Virus record (IMG/VR): IMGVR_UViG_3300044574_000014
Location: 1-41,639 of that record
Origin: a virus
Reading direction: 5' to 3' (one strand)
DNA length: 41,639 bases
The notes beneath the pieces were generated by a model that was not told the origin of the DNA, ran no database searches, and saw only the letters and a list, made by a program, of their open reading frames with translations. The stretch's first letter is position 1, and the number at the start of each line of letters is the position of its first letter. The translations under genes were made by a program, and so were the position numbers. Positions 14,805 through 21,548 of the stretch are shown in pieces.

Positions 14805-15063
14805 CAAAGTAGCAGATGGGATGCTTACAGATAAGCCTTACTTAAGCCCTGCCAGTTTTAACCGTAAACATAAGACGCTGACAGAATCACAGGCTCTGAG
14901 TATAAAAGTAATGCTCAGTATGGGACGCCGGAAGACAGCTATAGCCAGGCATTTTAAGGTCACTTACAATACCGTACATGCCATAAGTAGGGGTGTAACT
15001 TGGGCTAACCTTGATGCAACTGCTATGATAGCTAAAGTAACACTGCCTGACAGTGTTTGGTAG
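14797..15063 (+). CDS. Helix-turn-helix protein, possibly the C-terminal part of the HNH endonuclease
   Basis: This encodes 88 residues starting MSDKVADGML, with GGGGGTGA as ribosome-binding site. The start at 14797 overlaps the stop of the upstream gene by 8 bases (ATGTCTGA). Residues about 31-72 form a helix-turn-helix: LTESQALSIKVMLSMG, then RKTAIARHFKVTYNTVHAISRGVTW. This matches the C-terminal HTH found in NUMOD4-HNH proteins, and also free-standing small regulators. With the neighbour it would reconstitute an HNH enzyme minus its nuclease core. It could instead act as a DNA-binding regulator. Confidence 0.65.
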   Translation: MSDKVADGMLTDKPYLSPASFNRKHKTLTESQALSIKVMLSMGRRKTAIARHFKVTYNTVHAISRGVTWANLDATAMIAKVTLPDSVW

Positions 15064-15070
15064 CAGGCCA

Positions 15071-15088
15071 ACCCACTGGTTAGTGGGT
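15071..15088. terminator. Hairpin between convergent genes
   Basis: A perfect 7-bp stem ACCCACT / AGTGGGT with loop GGTT lies between the HTH gene and the DNA polymerase gene and includes the polymerase stop codon. Neither side has a T run, so termination efficiency is doubtful. Confidence 0.45.
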
Positions 15089-17134
15089 ATCGGCCCAAGT
15101 TTTACCTACTAAGTACTCACCATCCAAAGGTACATTCAGGTTGTACATAACACCTGCTTGTACAACACAAGCAACTGCTAACTTACCAACATGGTCTGCT
15201 AAGCCAGGCACATCAGCCTTAACAGCTAGTTGAGCCTCATCGTGGTAATCTATAAGCTTCATAACCCGGTTGTCAGTATACAACCCCTGCTTACGCAATT
15301 GGTTGTCTAGTAGTACAGTGGTAAGCTTCATAAGCTTAGTACCAGTGGACTGAAAGTCATAGTTAAGCAGCAAATGCTTACTGCCTAAGTATAGCCTGCT
15401 ACCATCAATGCAGGTAATGTATTGCTGCTTATTAAGCCGCCATTCTTTAATCAAGTCTGCTTGCAAGTCTTTAACACATGCAGCCTTAACCCAATACTGC
15501 TCAAACACTTCGGCAGCCCTAACGTTGTCACACCGTAGCAGCGCTTGTACTTTACCAATACCAGCTCCATACCCCAATGCATACTTAATAGCTTTAGCAG
15601 CATCACGCACAACCCCTAAGTGTGCAGCATTAAGGCTGTGTATGTCATTAGGCTTAACACCTAACAGTGTAGCACCGTAACTTAAGCCGCCAGTATAGGG
15701 GTGTACTCTATGTGCTTCAACACGGGCTTCCAATGCAGCAGCGTCATAACCTACCATTACATAGCCGTCAGGGGCTTTAAAGCAAGCACGCATTACGTTA
15801 TTAGCACCGCACAGTAAGGCTGTATCAAAGTCATTAAGACTTTTAGGTATGTTAGCAACAACACTGTGTGTAACACGCCCAGTAGCTGCTCCTACCGTTT
15901 GCATGTCTGCCCCTAGCTTACCATCAACCTTAAGCCTGGGCTGCTTAAGCATACCTTGCAGGCTGCTTAAACGGTGTGCATACACACCATAAGCCAAGTA
16001 AGCCTTTACTACTAGGCCTAAGTCAGGGTCATTAAGCATAAGCCCTTGCAAGCTTGTGCATATTGTCGTGCCTTGCCTGATCTTGGGGGCTGCTTGTACC
16101 TTAGTGCCGTCAAGGCCTTTGACAGTGTCACCGTTACTGTCTTTTTTATAGTTCCAATATTCAGGTTCCCAACCTTTAGTGATTAAGCAGTCTTTAACCC
16201 CAGCGTCATTGTCTAGCGTAAGTTGCTTATTGATTGCAATATGCGTAGCTATAGCAAGGTCCGCTACTTGCACCCCTGTGCTGTCAAGTATAGCTGTGTT
16301 GGTACTGTTTAAATCCAAACCCCTATGCTTTAGCCAGTTATTAAATTGCCCATTAATAGCACCGTCAGGGTTAAAGCGTTTAACTGGTATACGCGCCTTG
16401 TCATACTCACCTTTGGTAGGTGTAGTGGTAGGCAGTAAGTGTATAACACTGTCTGCTATAACCTGCATACGTGCTGTAATAGCTGCACAGGTAGAGGCAG
16501 CCAACGGTATGTCAAAGGTAATACCATTAGCTACTTGCTTAGTTATAATGTCAGCAAACTGGCACTCTATTAAGTAGCCCTTGCCTAACACTTTAGTGAC
16601 CTCTGCCCTGTATGAGGTGCAACCCGAGGCTTGCCCGGATAGATAACCCCACAGTGCTTGAGTTATAACAACGTCTTGTATACAACGTGCGTCATAAACT
16701 GCTTGCCCACTACCGTGCCAGTCACTCACTGCTAATTTCTGTAGCCCAAGGCGTTGCCCCCAAGCCTCAAGGCCGTGGCTAAAGCGGTCATAAGGGTGGC
16801 CTTGTGTTAACTGGCTGAGTAACAAAGTGTCCAAGACACGGCAAGTACTGCCATCAGGCCAATACAGCACATCAGCCTTAATATAGTACGCAGGTATATA
16901 GCCCAGTTTATGTAGTAAAGGTAGGTCATAGCGTATTATGTTGTGCCCTGCAATACTGCCAGCTTGCATTAGCAATGCAGCAAAGGTACTAGGGCTTGTT
17001 GCCCTAGGCGTAGCATGCGTGCCATAGGCGTACGCACAGGTGTGCATAAGCGTAGCCTGCTCAAGTAGGCCGTTGGCCTCTAGGTCAAAGATGAGTGGGG
17101 CATTACTTTTAATGTGTATGTCTACTAACTTCAT
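15080..17134 (-). CDS. Family A DNA polymerase with 3'-5' exonuclease domain (T7 gp5-like)
   Basis: This 684-residue replicative polymerase has an N-terminal DnaQ-type proofreading domain: Exo I FDLEANG at 16-22, Exo II GHNIIRYDLPLL near 63-74 and Exo III YDARCIQDVVIT around 146-157. The polymerase motifs follow: A, VGYDAAALEARVEAH; B, RDAAKAIKYALGYGAG; and C, YHDEAQ with HDE at 631-633. Length is close to T7 gp5 (704). A 45-residue gene precedes it with a 4-base ATGA overlap. The IS6/TALE-like insert ends immediately upstream of that small gene, so the natural promoter may have been displaced. Confidence 0.95.
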   Translation of the reverse strand: MKLVDIHIKSNAPLIFDLEANGLLEQATLMHTCAYAYGTHATPRATSPSTFAALLMQAGSIAGHNIIRYDLPLLHKLGYIPAYYIKADVLYWPDGSTCRVLDTLLLSQLTQGHPYDRFSHGLEAWGQRLGLQKLAVSDWHGSGQAVYDARCIQDVVITQALWGYLSGQASGCTSYRAEVTKVLGKGYLIECQFADIITKQVANGITFDIPLAASTCAAITARMQVIADSVIHLLPTTTPTKGEYDKARIPVKRFNPDGAINGQFNNWLKHRGLDLNSTNTAILDSTGVQVADLAIATHIAINKQLTLDNDAGVKDCLITKGWEPEYWNYKKDSNGDTVKGLDGTKVQAAPKIRQGTTICTSLQGLMLNDPDLGLVVKAYLAYGVYAHRLSSLQGMLKQPRLKVDGKLGADMQTVGAATGRVTHSVVANIPKSLNDFDTALLCGANNVMRACFKAPDGYVMVGYDAAALEARVEAHRVHPYTGGLSYGATLLGVKPNDIHSLNAAHLGVVRDAAKAIKYALGYGAGIGKVQALLRCDNVRAAEVFEQYWVKAACVKDLQADLIKEWRLNKQQYITCIDGSRLYLGSKHLLLNYDFQSTGTKLMKLTTVLLDNQLRKQGLYTDNRVMKLIDYHDEAQLAVKADVPGLADHVGKLAVACVVQAGVMYNLNVPLDGEYLVGKTWADTH

Positions 17135-17268
17135 AACTTACCCCTATTAATAATTGATCTAAAAGCGCTAGCATACAAGGCAATCCACTCTAATCCACCA
17201 CTTTCAAAATCCTTGCCATGGCTGTTGCACCATGCAGTCATTAGCATTAGTTGTATTTTGTTTGTCAT
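17131..17268 (-). CDS. Small protein translationally coupled to DNA polymerase
   Basis: This 45-residue protein starts MTNKIQLMLMTAWCNSHG, continues FESGGLEWIALYASAFRS and ends INRGKL. Its TGA overlaps the polymerase ATG (ATGA), so it probably drives polymerase translation. Its start codon lies only a few bases from the truncated end of the IS6 transposase gene, and the frame of that gene ends inside it at 17265. The original ribosome-binding site was likely replaced by IS sequence (GATAAGAG). Function unknown. Confidence 0.65.
   Translation of the reverse strand: MTNKIQLMLMTAWCNSHGKDFESGGLEWIALYASAFRSIINRGKL
17132..17155 (-). repeat. Leader repeat, copy 2 (upstream of DNA polymerase)
   Basis: This matches 11675-11698 in 23 of 24 bases and contains AGGGGT just before the polymerase ATG. 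Here the element also encodes the last codons (IINRGKL) of the 45-residue gene. Confidence 0.75.
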
Positions 17269-17675
17269 AAACTCTTATCCATCGTAATTTTTTCAGGTAT
17301 GCCGTTAGCTCCTATGGCTTTATTAAAAAACCGTAGAGCAGCGGCCTTATCTCGCTTTGCCGTTAATAGAAAGTCGATTGTCTTACCAGACTTATCAACC
17401 GCACGGTAAAGGTATTTCCAAGAGCCTTTAACTTTGATGTAAGTCTCATCCATCCTCCAGCTTACACCGACAGGTTGCTTGTGACGACGAAACACTTTTT
17501 CTATCTGCGGCAAAAATCTTATCGCCCAGCGATTGATTGGTGAGTGATCGACAAACACACCTCGCTCTTCCATCATTTGTTCAAGGTGACGATAGCTCAA
17601 TGGGTACGCTGCATACCAACGAATGCATACCAAGATTATATCGATAGGAAATCTCATTCTTTTTATATCACCCAT
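17265..17675 (-). pseudogene. IS6-family transposase, 3'-truncated
   Basis: This 136-residue fragment contains the IS6 N-terminal region (RFPIDIILVCIRWYAAYPLSY, then LEQMMEERGVFVDHSPINRW), the first catalytic aspartate in WRMDETYIKVKG, the KYLYRAVDKSG strand and a second aspartate in KITMDKS. IS6 transposases are about 230-240 residues and continue with a DDE glutamate about 34 residues later; that part is missing. The ATG at 17675 is preceded by AAGAGGT. The break falls within a few bases of the phage gene starting at 17268. Without the third acidic residue it cannot be an active transposase. Confidence 0.9.
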
Positions 17676-17746
17676 ATCGTACCTCTTGTGTTTAAGGTAG
17701 ACAGTTTAACCTATACCTCTGCTGCTGCCATTAATGCGACAGAACC
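17270..17746 (-). mobile_element. Truncated IS6-family insertion sequence
   Basis: The element's intact outer end lies at 17746: reading inward on the minus strand it begins GGTTCTGTCGCATTAATGG, close to the IS6-family terminal inverted repeat, which starts GGTTCTGTTGC. The transposase start is 71 bases inside. The other end is lost at about 17270 where phage sequence resumes. I see no matching inverted repeat at the far side of the adjoining insert and no clear 8-bp target duplication, so the arrangement arose by rearrangement or deletion and not by a single clean insertion. Confidence 0.8.
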
Positions 17747-17806
17747 TATTCCATTACCCCAGACAATACCTCACGTCAGGCAAGTCTAGATGGCCGGCAA
17801 ACTTGC

Positions 17807-18154
17807 GTGAATATGCGGAAACCTTCGCCAAAAAACTGTTCCATAAACCTTGAAGCTATAATTGGTCTCTTGGAGAATACGGAGACGCTACCTAAAAACA
17901 TTAAATCTGAAGCAAAACAAAAGGATTGGAAAGACAATATTCCTTTCTTTATTAGTTGTCTCAAAGAGCAAGATATACCTTTGAAAATTGCACGATCCAC
18001 AATAGATAAAAAATTGATAATGATTTGTGCAAAAAATAAAAACGGTTTAGCATCATTACAAGAATTATGGAGCGATTGCAAAAATAAAGGCTTAACCGCA
18101 ATTCAGATAATTAAAATAGCCGCCAATGATGGCGGCTCACAAGCCCTGAATTAA
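17807..18154 (+). pseudogene. TALE-like DNA-binding protein fragment (AT-rich foreign insert)
   Basis: The frame encodes 115 residues and is also open upstream to 17735, reaching the IS6 end at 17746, so the 5' end of a longer gene was probably cut by the IS. Residues 96-115 read LTAIQIIKIAANDGGSQALN. This fits the first two-thirds of a TALE-type repeat, with the base-specifying pair at repeat positions 12-13 being ND. Residues about 64-95 resemble a degenerate preceding repeat (KLIMICA, then LASLQELW and CKNKG). The gene stops abruptly where the second repeat helix should continue. G+C is 54 of 180 over 17881-18060 (30%), far below flanking phage sequence. The match is by eye; BAT- or MOrTL-like bacterial proteins are the nearest type. 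Confidence 0.6.
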
Positions 18155-18160
18155 AGGGGA

Positions 18161-18334
18161 TTAAGACTGGTACCATCCTTGGTCCCCGTCGCCAAACGTA
18201 AGCCAGACTGTCGTCTGGTTGACATTTGGGCGGTATACGTCTACCGCCATTTCGGTCAGCCTGACCAATTCTTCTACTGATACATTTGATACAAAAATCG
18301 TGTTCATGTCCTTGCCCCTTTGTTTGATTATCAT
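18161..18334 (-). CDS. Small hypothetical protein, first gene of the leftward unit
   Basis: This 57-residue protein reads MIIKQRGKDMNTIFVSNVSV and ends DGDQGWYQS. The start at 18334 has GGAGAG about seven bases upstream; an alternative ATG at 18307 has AAAGGGG upstream and would give 48 residues. It has a helix (VEELVRLTEMAVDVY) between short beta segments. No family recognised. It lies between the foreign insert and the divergent promoter region; its stop is six bases from the end of the TALE-like frame, so its 3' end could have been altered by the insertion. Confidence 0.65.
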   Translation of the reverse strand: MIIKQRGKDMNTIFVSNVSVEELVRLTEMAVDVYRPNVNQTTVWLTFGDGDQGWYQS

Positions 18335-18381
18335 TGCTCTCTCCACGACTTAACTATAGTATCTAACCAACCAATCACGCA

Positions 18382-18410
18382 AGCATATAATTGTAAAGAA
18401 AAGTAAACAA
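18382..18410 (-). promoter_or_regulatory. Leftward sigma70-like promoter
   Basis: On the minus strand TTGTTT and TATGCT are separated by exactly 17 bases in an AT-rich stretch, with transcription starting about 40 bases upstream of the 57-residue gene. A second weaker possibility (TACTAT near 18350) lies closer to the gene. It is placed to drive the early leftward genes by host RNA polymerase. Confidence 0.55.
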
Positions 18411-18443
18411 GTGTAACAAAATGTAAGCCTTACAAAAACGCCC

Positions 18444-18472
18444 TTGCTATTTGGTCGTAATGCCACTGTAAT
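18444..18472 (+). promoter_or_regulatory. Rightward sigma70-like promoter
   Basis: TTGCTA and TGTAAT are separated by 17 bases, with an expected start near 18479, about 24 bases before the small gene at 18503. It faces away from the leftward promoter at 18382, forming a divergent control region. Confidence 0.55.
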
Positions 18473-18502
18473 TAAATTAGACATAACAACACAGGGGCTA
18501 AT

Positions 18503-18595
18503 ATGATAGATAGCACAGACATATTAATGGTCTCGACGGCAGTCGAGATTATCTTAACACTAGGAGCATGGGTGAGGCACGCATGCTACGACTAA
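18503..18595 (+). CDS. 30-residue hydrophobic peptide
   Basis: The ATG at 18503 is preceded by AGGGGCTAAT and follows the rightward promoter. The peptide reads MIDSTDILMVSTAVEIILTLG and ends AWVRHACYD; the middle could form one short membrane helix. Its end overlaps the next gene by 13 bases. The same GGCTAATATG start context occurs at 14549. It may be a leader peptide that couples translation to the next gene. Confidence 0.5.
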   Translation: MIDSTDILMVSTAVEIILTLGAWVRHACYD

Positions 18596-18762
18596 TAAGA
18601 CAAGCAGTAAACAACACGCACTTACATGCCTCCCGTGAGGAGGTGTTAGAGGCGCAAGCCTTGATACAAGCAAGGCTAGCCTTTAAGCATGGCCTAGCCT
18701 CGCAAAAAGACCTTGACCTAATCTGCGCTGCGGTAATAGCTAACGCTATTACTAGCAACTAA
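18583..18762 (+). CDS. Small helical protein
   Basis: This 59-residue, leucine/alanine-rich helical protein starts MLRLIRQAVNNTHLHA. The start at 18583 has GTGAGG five bases upstream; an in-frame ATG 15 bases earlier lacks a usable ribosome-binding site. The last codons contain a perfect 8-bp inverted repeat (GTAATAGC-TAAC-GCTATTAC, 18733-18752), and the stop is followed at once by the palindrome GCAGGCCTGC. Unknown function; it is the only gene between the divergent promoters and the structured desert. Confidence 0.6.
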   Translation: MLRLIRQAVNNTHLHASREEVLEAQALIQARLAFKHGLASQKDLDLICAAVIANAITSN

Positions 18763-18810
18763 GCAGGCCTGCACCACCACCAAGCAGGCAAAGCAGCATA
18801 GCAGATGTAG

Positions 18811-18862
18811 AGCAGGCAAGGTATCGTGCCTTGGTTGCATGCCAACCTTACCCCTGCCTGCT
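18811..18862. repeat. Long imperfect hairpin
   Basis: AGCAGGCA pairs with TGCCTGCT, and GGTA with TACC just inside. Within the loop CAAGG pairs with CCTTG, or alternatively GGTTG with CAACC. It is not followed by a T run, so it is not a simple terminator. Confidence 0.55.
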
Positions 18863-19000
18863 TACTGCATGCATAGCAGCGGCCCTGCTTGCTGCATTGC
18901 TTGCACATGGCAGGCTAGGCAATAAGCATGCCAGCAATTAAATGCTAGCAATTGCAAAGCATTTGCCAGCAAGGCCAAGCAATTCTATTGCTTTTAGGCA

Positions 19001-19038
19001 GGGGGCCAGCAGGGGGGCGAGGGGGGTGCTTGCTTGGG
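19001..19038 (+). other. G-quadruplex motif
   Basis: Four G runs of 5, 6, 6 and 3 bases (19001-19005, 19012-19017, 19021-19026, 19036-19038) are separated by loops of 6, 3 and 9 bases. The first three runs are far longer than anything else in the window. The pattern meets the usual G3+ rule only if the 9-base loop is allowed. Confidence 0.7.
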
Positions 19039-19102
19039 TGCACTGCACCTCGAAAATCTCGCCAGCAAATTTTTCCTGAGGAAAAACAGGGCCTTGCCTG
19101 CT

Positions 19103-19157
19103 GCCCAAGGTAAGCATGCTGGGTGTGCCTTGGCTGGTTAGCCTGTAGCCCAAGGTA
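19103..19157. repeat. Direct repeat GCCCAAGGTA, two copies 45 bp apart
   Basis: Copies lie at 19103-19112 and 19148-19157. The bases after each (a GCATGC/ATGCTGC stretch and then GGTGTG) are also alike, so about 30 bases are imperfectly repeated just upstream of the promoter at 19200. They may be regulator binding sites. Confidence 0.5.
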
Positions 19158-19199
19158 TGCTGCCTAGGTGTGGCAGGCCAGTTGCTGCTCAAATGTAGC

Positions 19200-19228
19200 T
19201 TTACAGCAGCTTTATTTTGTGCTAGTAT
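19200..19228 (+). promoter_or_regulatory. Rightward extended -10 promoter for the late operon
   Basis: TTTACA and TAGTAT are 17 bases apart and the -10 is preceded by TGC, the extended -10 element. The start would be near 19236. A 16-codon frame begins at 19237, and the tailspike ATG lies about 135 bases further on, leaving a long leader. Confidence 0.6.
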
Positions 19229-19371
19229 GCTTGGCATGGCTAATAAAAATAAGAATGCCTGTAGTAGCTCAGCTACTGCCTTGTAACAGCGCCCTGCTGT
19301 TACTGCCTACAGCCTTACTGTCCCTCCCAGTAGGGCTGCCTTTTATTCTGCTACCACTAACAGGTATGGTA

Positions 19372-21540
19372 ATGGCCAAACTTACTCTTACAGACGAATC
19401 TAGTGGCTTTCAAACCACAACACAAAGAAATGCCAACTATACTGCTATTGAAACTGCTTTAGAGAACACCTTGTCAAGGGACGGTACTAGCCCTAATGCT
19501 ATGGGTGCTAACCTTGACATGAACAGCTACCGCATTATAAACCTGCCTGCACCTATTGCTAATAGTGATGCTGCTAGGTGGGTTGATGTGGCAAGTGCTG
19601 TAGGCTTAAGTACAGCTGTACCTAACCAGACTGGCAATGGTGGTAGGGTGTTGACTACCGATGGCACTGCAATGACTTGGAAGAATGCCCCTGTTGCTGT
19701 TGATACAGTCGCAGACATGAAGGCCTTGACTGGCCTTGTGAATGGTGCTTACGTGTACTGTGGTGGCTACTATGCTAAAGGGGATGCAGGGGCTGGTACT
19801 TTCTATTATAACAGTGCTAGTGCTGCTACAGCAGACAATGGTAAGTACATTACCCCTAATACTATGGCTGGTAGGTTTGTACGTATTATAACAGACATGT
19901 TTACACCACAAATGTTTGGTGCTAAGGCTGACGGCAGTACTGATGACACAGTAGCTATACAAGCTGCTTGCAATGCTTGTAACCCTGGCTTTGCTAACAC
20001 AGGCTCGACAGGCCAGTTTAGCGTAAACTACGTCTTCTTCCCTGCTGGCGTATACCGTACTACAGCAACTGTAACTATCTATGGTGGGCATACATTAACA
20101 GGTGAGCGTGCTGCTTTTAAGCCTGATGCAGGTGTAACAGTATTCACTGTAAGCAGTACTTACCAAAACAGGTTTGATAACTTAATATTCACAGGGGGGG
20201 CTAAGTGCTTCCAGTTTGATACAGGTAATGTTGACACATCTACAGTGACTATTGAGAATTGCGAATTCCAAGACCAAACAGTCGCCCATATAGGGAGTTC
20301 TGCCAATAGCGCGTCTACTACGTATAGAGTACTAAATTGTAAATTTTACAGCTATACAACTAACAGTTCATTTATTGGTATAGACCTTAAGGGTGGGAAT
20401 TTAACCCTTAAATCCTGCTGGGTGACGTCTGCTCAAACATTCATACGTAATGGTGACGGTACAACAGGGGAAGGTGGTGTCGTCTACTTAGATGACATGT
20501 TTGGTGTACCAGTTTACTCAGGTAATGGTGGGTGTGTCTGGGTCAATAATACCGCAGAACTTACAATGACTAACTGCCGCCTTGGTGGTGAAGCTGATGC
20601 TGTGTGTGTGGTGATTAACCCCAGTGTGAATGTTGGTGTAGGTAATATTACCCGCATAGAGAACAGCGCCTTATTTTCTGGTGATCAGCCCGTTGTCATC
20701 TTCAACTGCTTCCCTATTATATTCCGCTTTAAAGACAATATAGCATCTGCTGCTGGCTGGGACAAAGGTTTCCTATTTAACTCAGGCTCTAGTGCTACAC
20801 TTGGCCAGATAAGGGGACAAACGCACAGCTTTATTGTTGATAACTCGACTGAAAGTACAGCACCGGTATATCAAGGGGAAACACTAGCTGTATCAAAAAC
20901 TATTACAGTAAACAGGGATTACATAGGGCATGCAGCTACATTAAGGGTTTCTGATATTGTTAATAGCTTGCAAGTAGGTGGTGGTGCTTGGTCTACTGTA
21001 CTATCTAATGCGACTGCTACCACAGGTACTGACTTCTTTGCAGCACCAAGCCGTACTTATGGTGGTTCTAGCGCCTCTTACAATGGCCAGCATACTGAAA
21101 TACACGGGACAGTGTTAACAGGGCAACCAACAGGGTTATACACCATCCACTTTGTTGTTGAAAACCTGTCTGAAACGATCACTACATTAGGGTTCTATGC
21201 AGGTGGTAATGAAGTACTTGAGCGCTTAACTCGTGGTTTGCACCACATATACGTACCCACTTATTACAATTCTGGTGTAGACAGCCCAAGGGCGGGGACT
21301 TTTTCTATATCCCTCAACAATACCCAAAATGTTAAAGTAAGCAGGTTGCGGGTGTATAAAGGTGAAGTGAGACCGTCCACCATTAATACTGTAGCTTATA
21401 ATAGTGCATCTCCTTCCACTTTACTATGGGAGCGTGGTGACAGAGTTATTAACTCGGCACCTACAGTTGGCCAACCTAAATCTTGGGTCTGTACAGTTAC
21501 TGGTGTGCCTGGTACATGGGTATCTGAAGGGAATTTATAG
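19372..21540 (+). CDS. Tailspike / tail fibre with pectate-lyase-like beta-helix
   Basis: This 722-residue adhesin starts MAKLTLTDESSGF, followed by LENTLSRDGTSPNAMGANLDMNS, the common N-terminal virion-anchoring segment of podovirus tail fibres. Around residues 170-270 the motif MFGAKADGSTDDTVAIQAA and VFFPAGVYRTT marks the start of a pectate-lyase-3 type right-handed beta-helix, so it may bind or cleave host surface polysaccharide. The C-terminal 150 residues form a beta-rich trimer or receptor part. The start at 19372 is chosen over a 68-residue upstream extension of low-complexity leucine-rich sequence because conserved homology begins exactly at MAKLTLTD and AGGT precedes it. Confidence 0.9.
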   Translation: MAKLTLTDESSGFQTTTQRNANYTAIETALENTLSRDGTSPNAMGANLDMNSYRIINLPAPIANSDAARWVDVASAVGLSTAVPNQTGNGGRVLTTDGTAMTWKNAPVAVDTVADMKALTGLVNGAYVYCGGYYAKGDAGAGTFYYNSASAATADNGKYITPNTMAGRFVRIITDMFTPQMFGAKADGSTDDTVAIQAACNACNPGFANTGSTGQFSVNYVFFPAGVYRTTATVTIYGGHTLTGERAAFKPDAGVTVFTVSSTYQNRFDNLIFTGGAKCFQFDTGNVDTSTVTIENCEFQDQTVAHIGSSANSASTTYRVLNCKFYSYTTNSSFIGIDLKGGNLTLKSCWVTSAQTFIRNGDGTTGEGGVVYLDDMFGVPVYSGNGGCVWVNNTAELTMTNCRLGGEADAVCVVINPSVNVGVGNITRIENSALFSGDQPVVIFNCFPIIFRFKDNIASAAGWDKGFLFNSGSSATLGQIRGQTHSFIVDNSTESTAPVYQGETLAVSKTITVNRDYIGHAATLRVSDIVNSLQVGGGAWSTVLSNATATTGTDFFAAPSRTYGGSSASYNGQHTEIHGTVLTGQPTGLYTIHFVVENLSETITTLGFYAGGNEVLERLTRGLHHIYVPTYYNSGVDSPRAGTFSISLNNTQNVKVSRLRVYKGEVRPSTINTVAYNSASPSTLLWERGDRVINSAPTVGQPKSWVCTVTGVPGTWVSEGNL

Positions 21541-21548
21541 GGGGTTTT

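Larger units (their letters stand above)
18763..19199. other. Structured, repeat-rich gene desert (candidate origin, packaging or control region)
   Basis: I see no convincing gene here. The stretch is crowded with GCAGGC, GCTTGC and CAAGGTA words. Readable structures are a long hairpin at 18811-18862, a four-tract G-run at 19001-19038, the palindrome GGTGCA-C-TGCACC around 19037-19049, the inverted repeat TTTTTCC-TGA-GGAAAAA at 19070-19086, and GCCCAAGGTA twice at 19103 and 19148. It separates the divergent promoter region from the late genes. A replication origin, terminase recognition region or late-control region are all possible. Confidence 0.65.

Noticed and set aside
17265-17746. An intact, active insertion sequence
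   Set aside because: The transposase lacks its third acidic residue and about 100 C-terminal residues, and only one IS end is recognisable.
17776-18081. A 101-codon leftward frame opposite the TALE-like fragment
   Set aside because: It is the complement of the AT-rich rightward frame, lacks a ribosome-binding site and shows no recognisable motif, while the other strand matches a known repeat family.
18938-19237. A 99-codon leftward open frame over the structured desert
   Set aside because: It has no ribosome-binding site, a composition driven by the repeats and G runs, and it overlaps the late promoter. Judged a chance frame.
19168-19371. A 68-residue leucine-rich N-terminal extension of the tailspike
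   Set aside because: Conserved tail-fibre sequence begins at the ATG at 19372, which has its own AGGT, and a promoter lies inside the proposed extension. A 16-codon frame at 19237 and a stop-interrupted second frame there were also not convincing.
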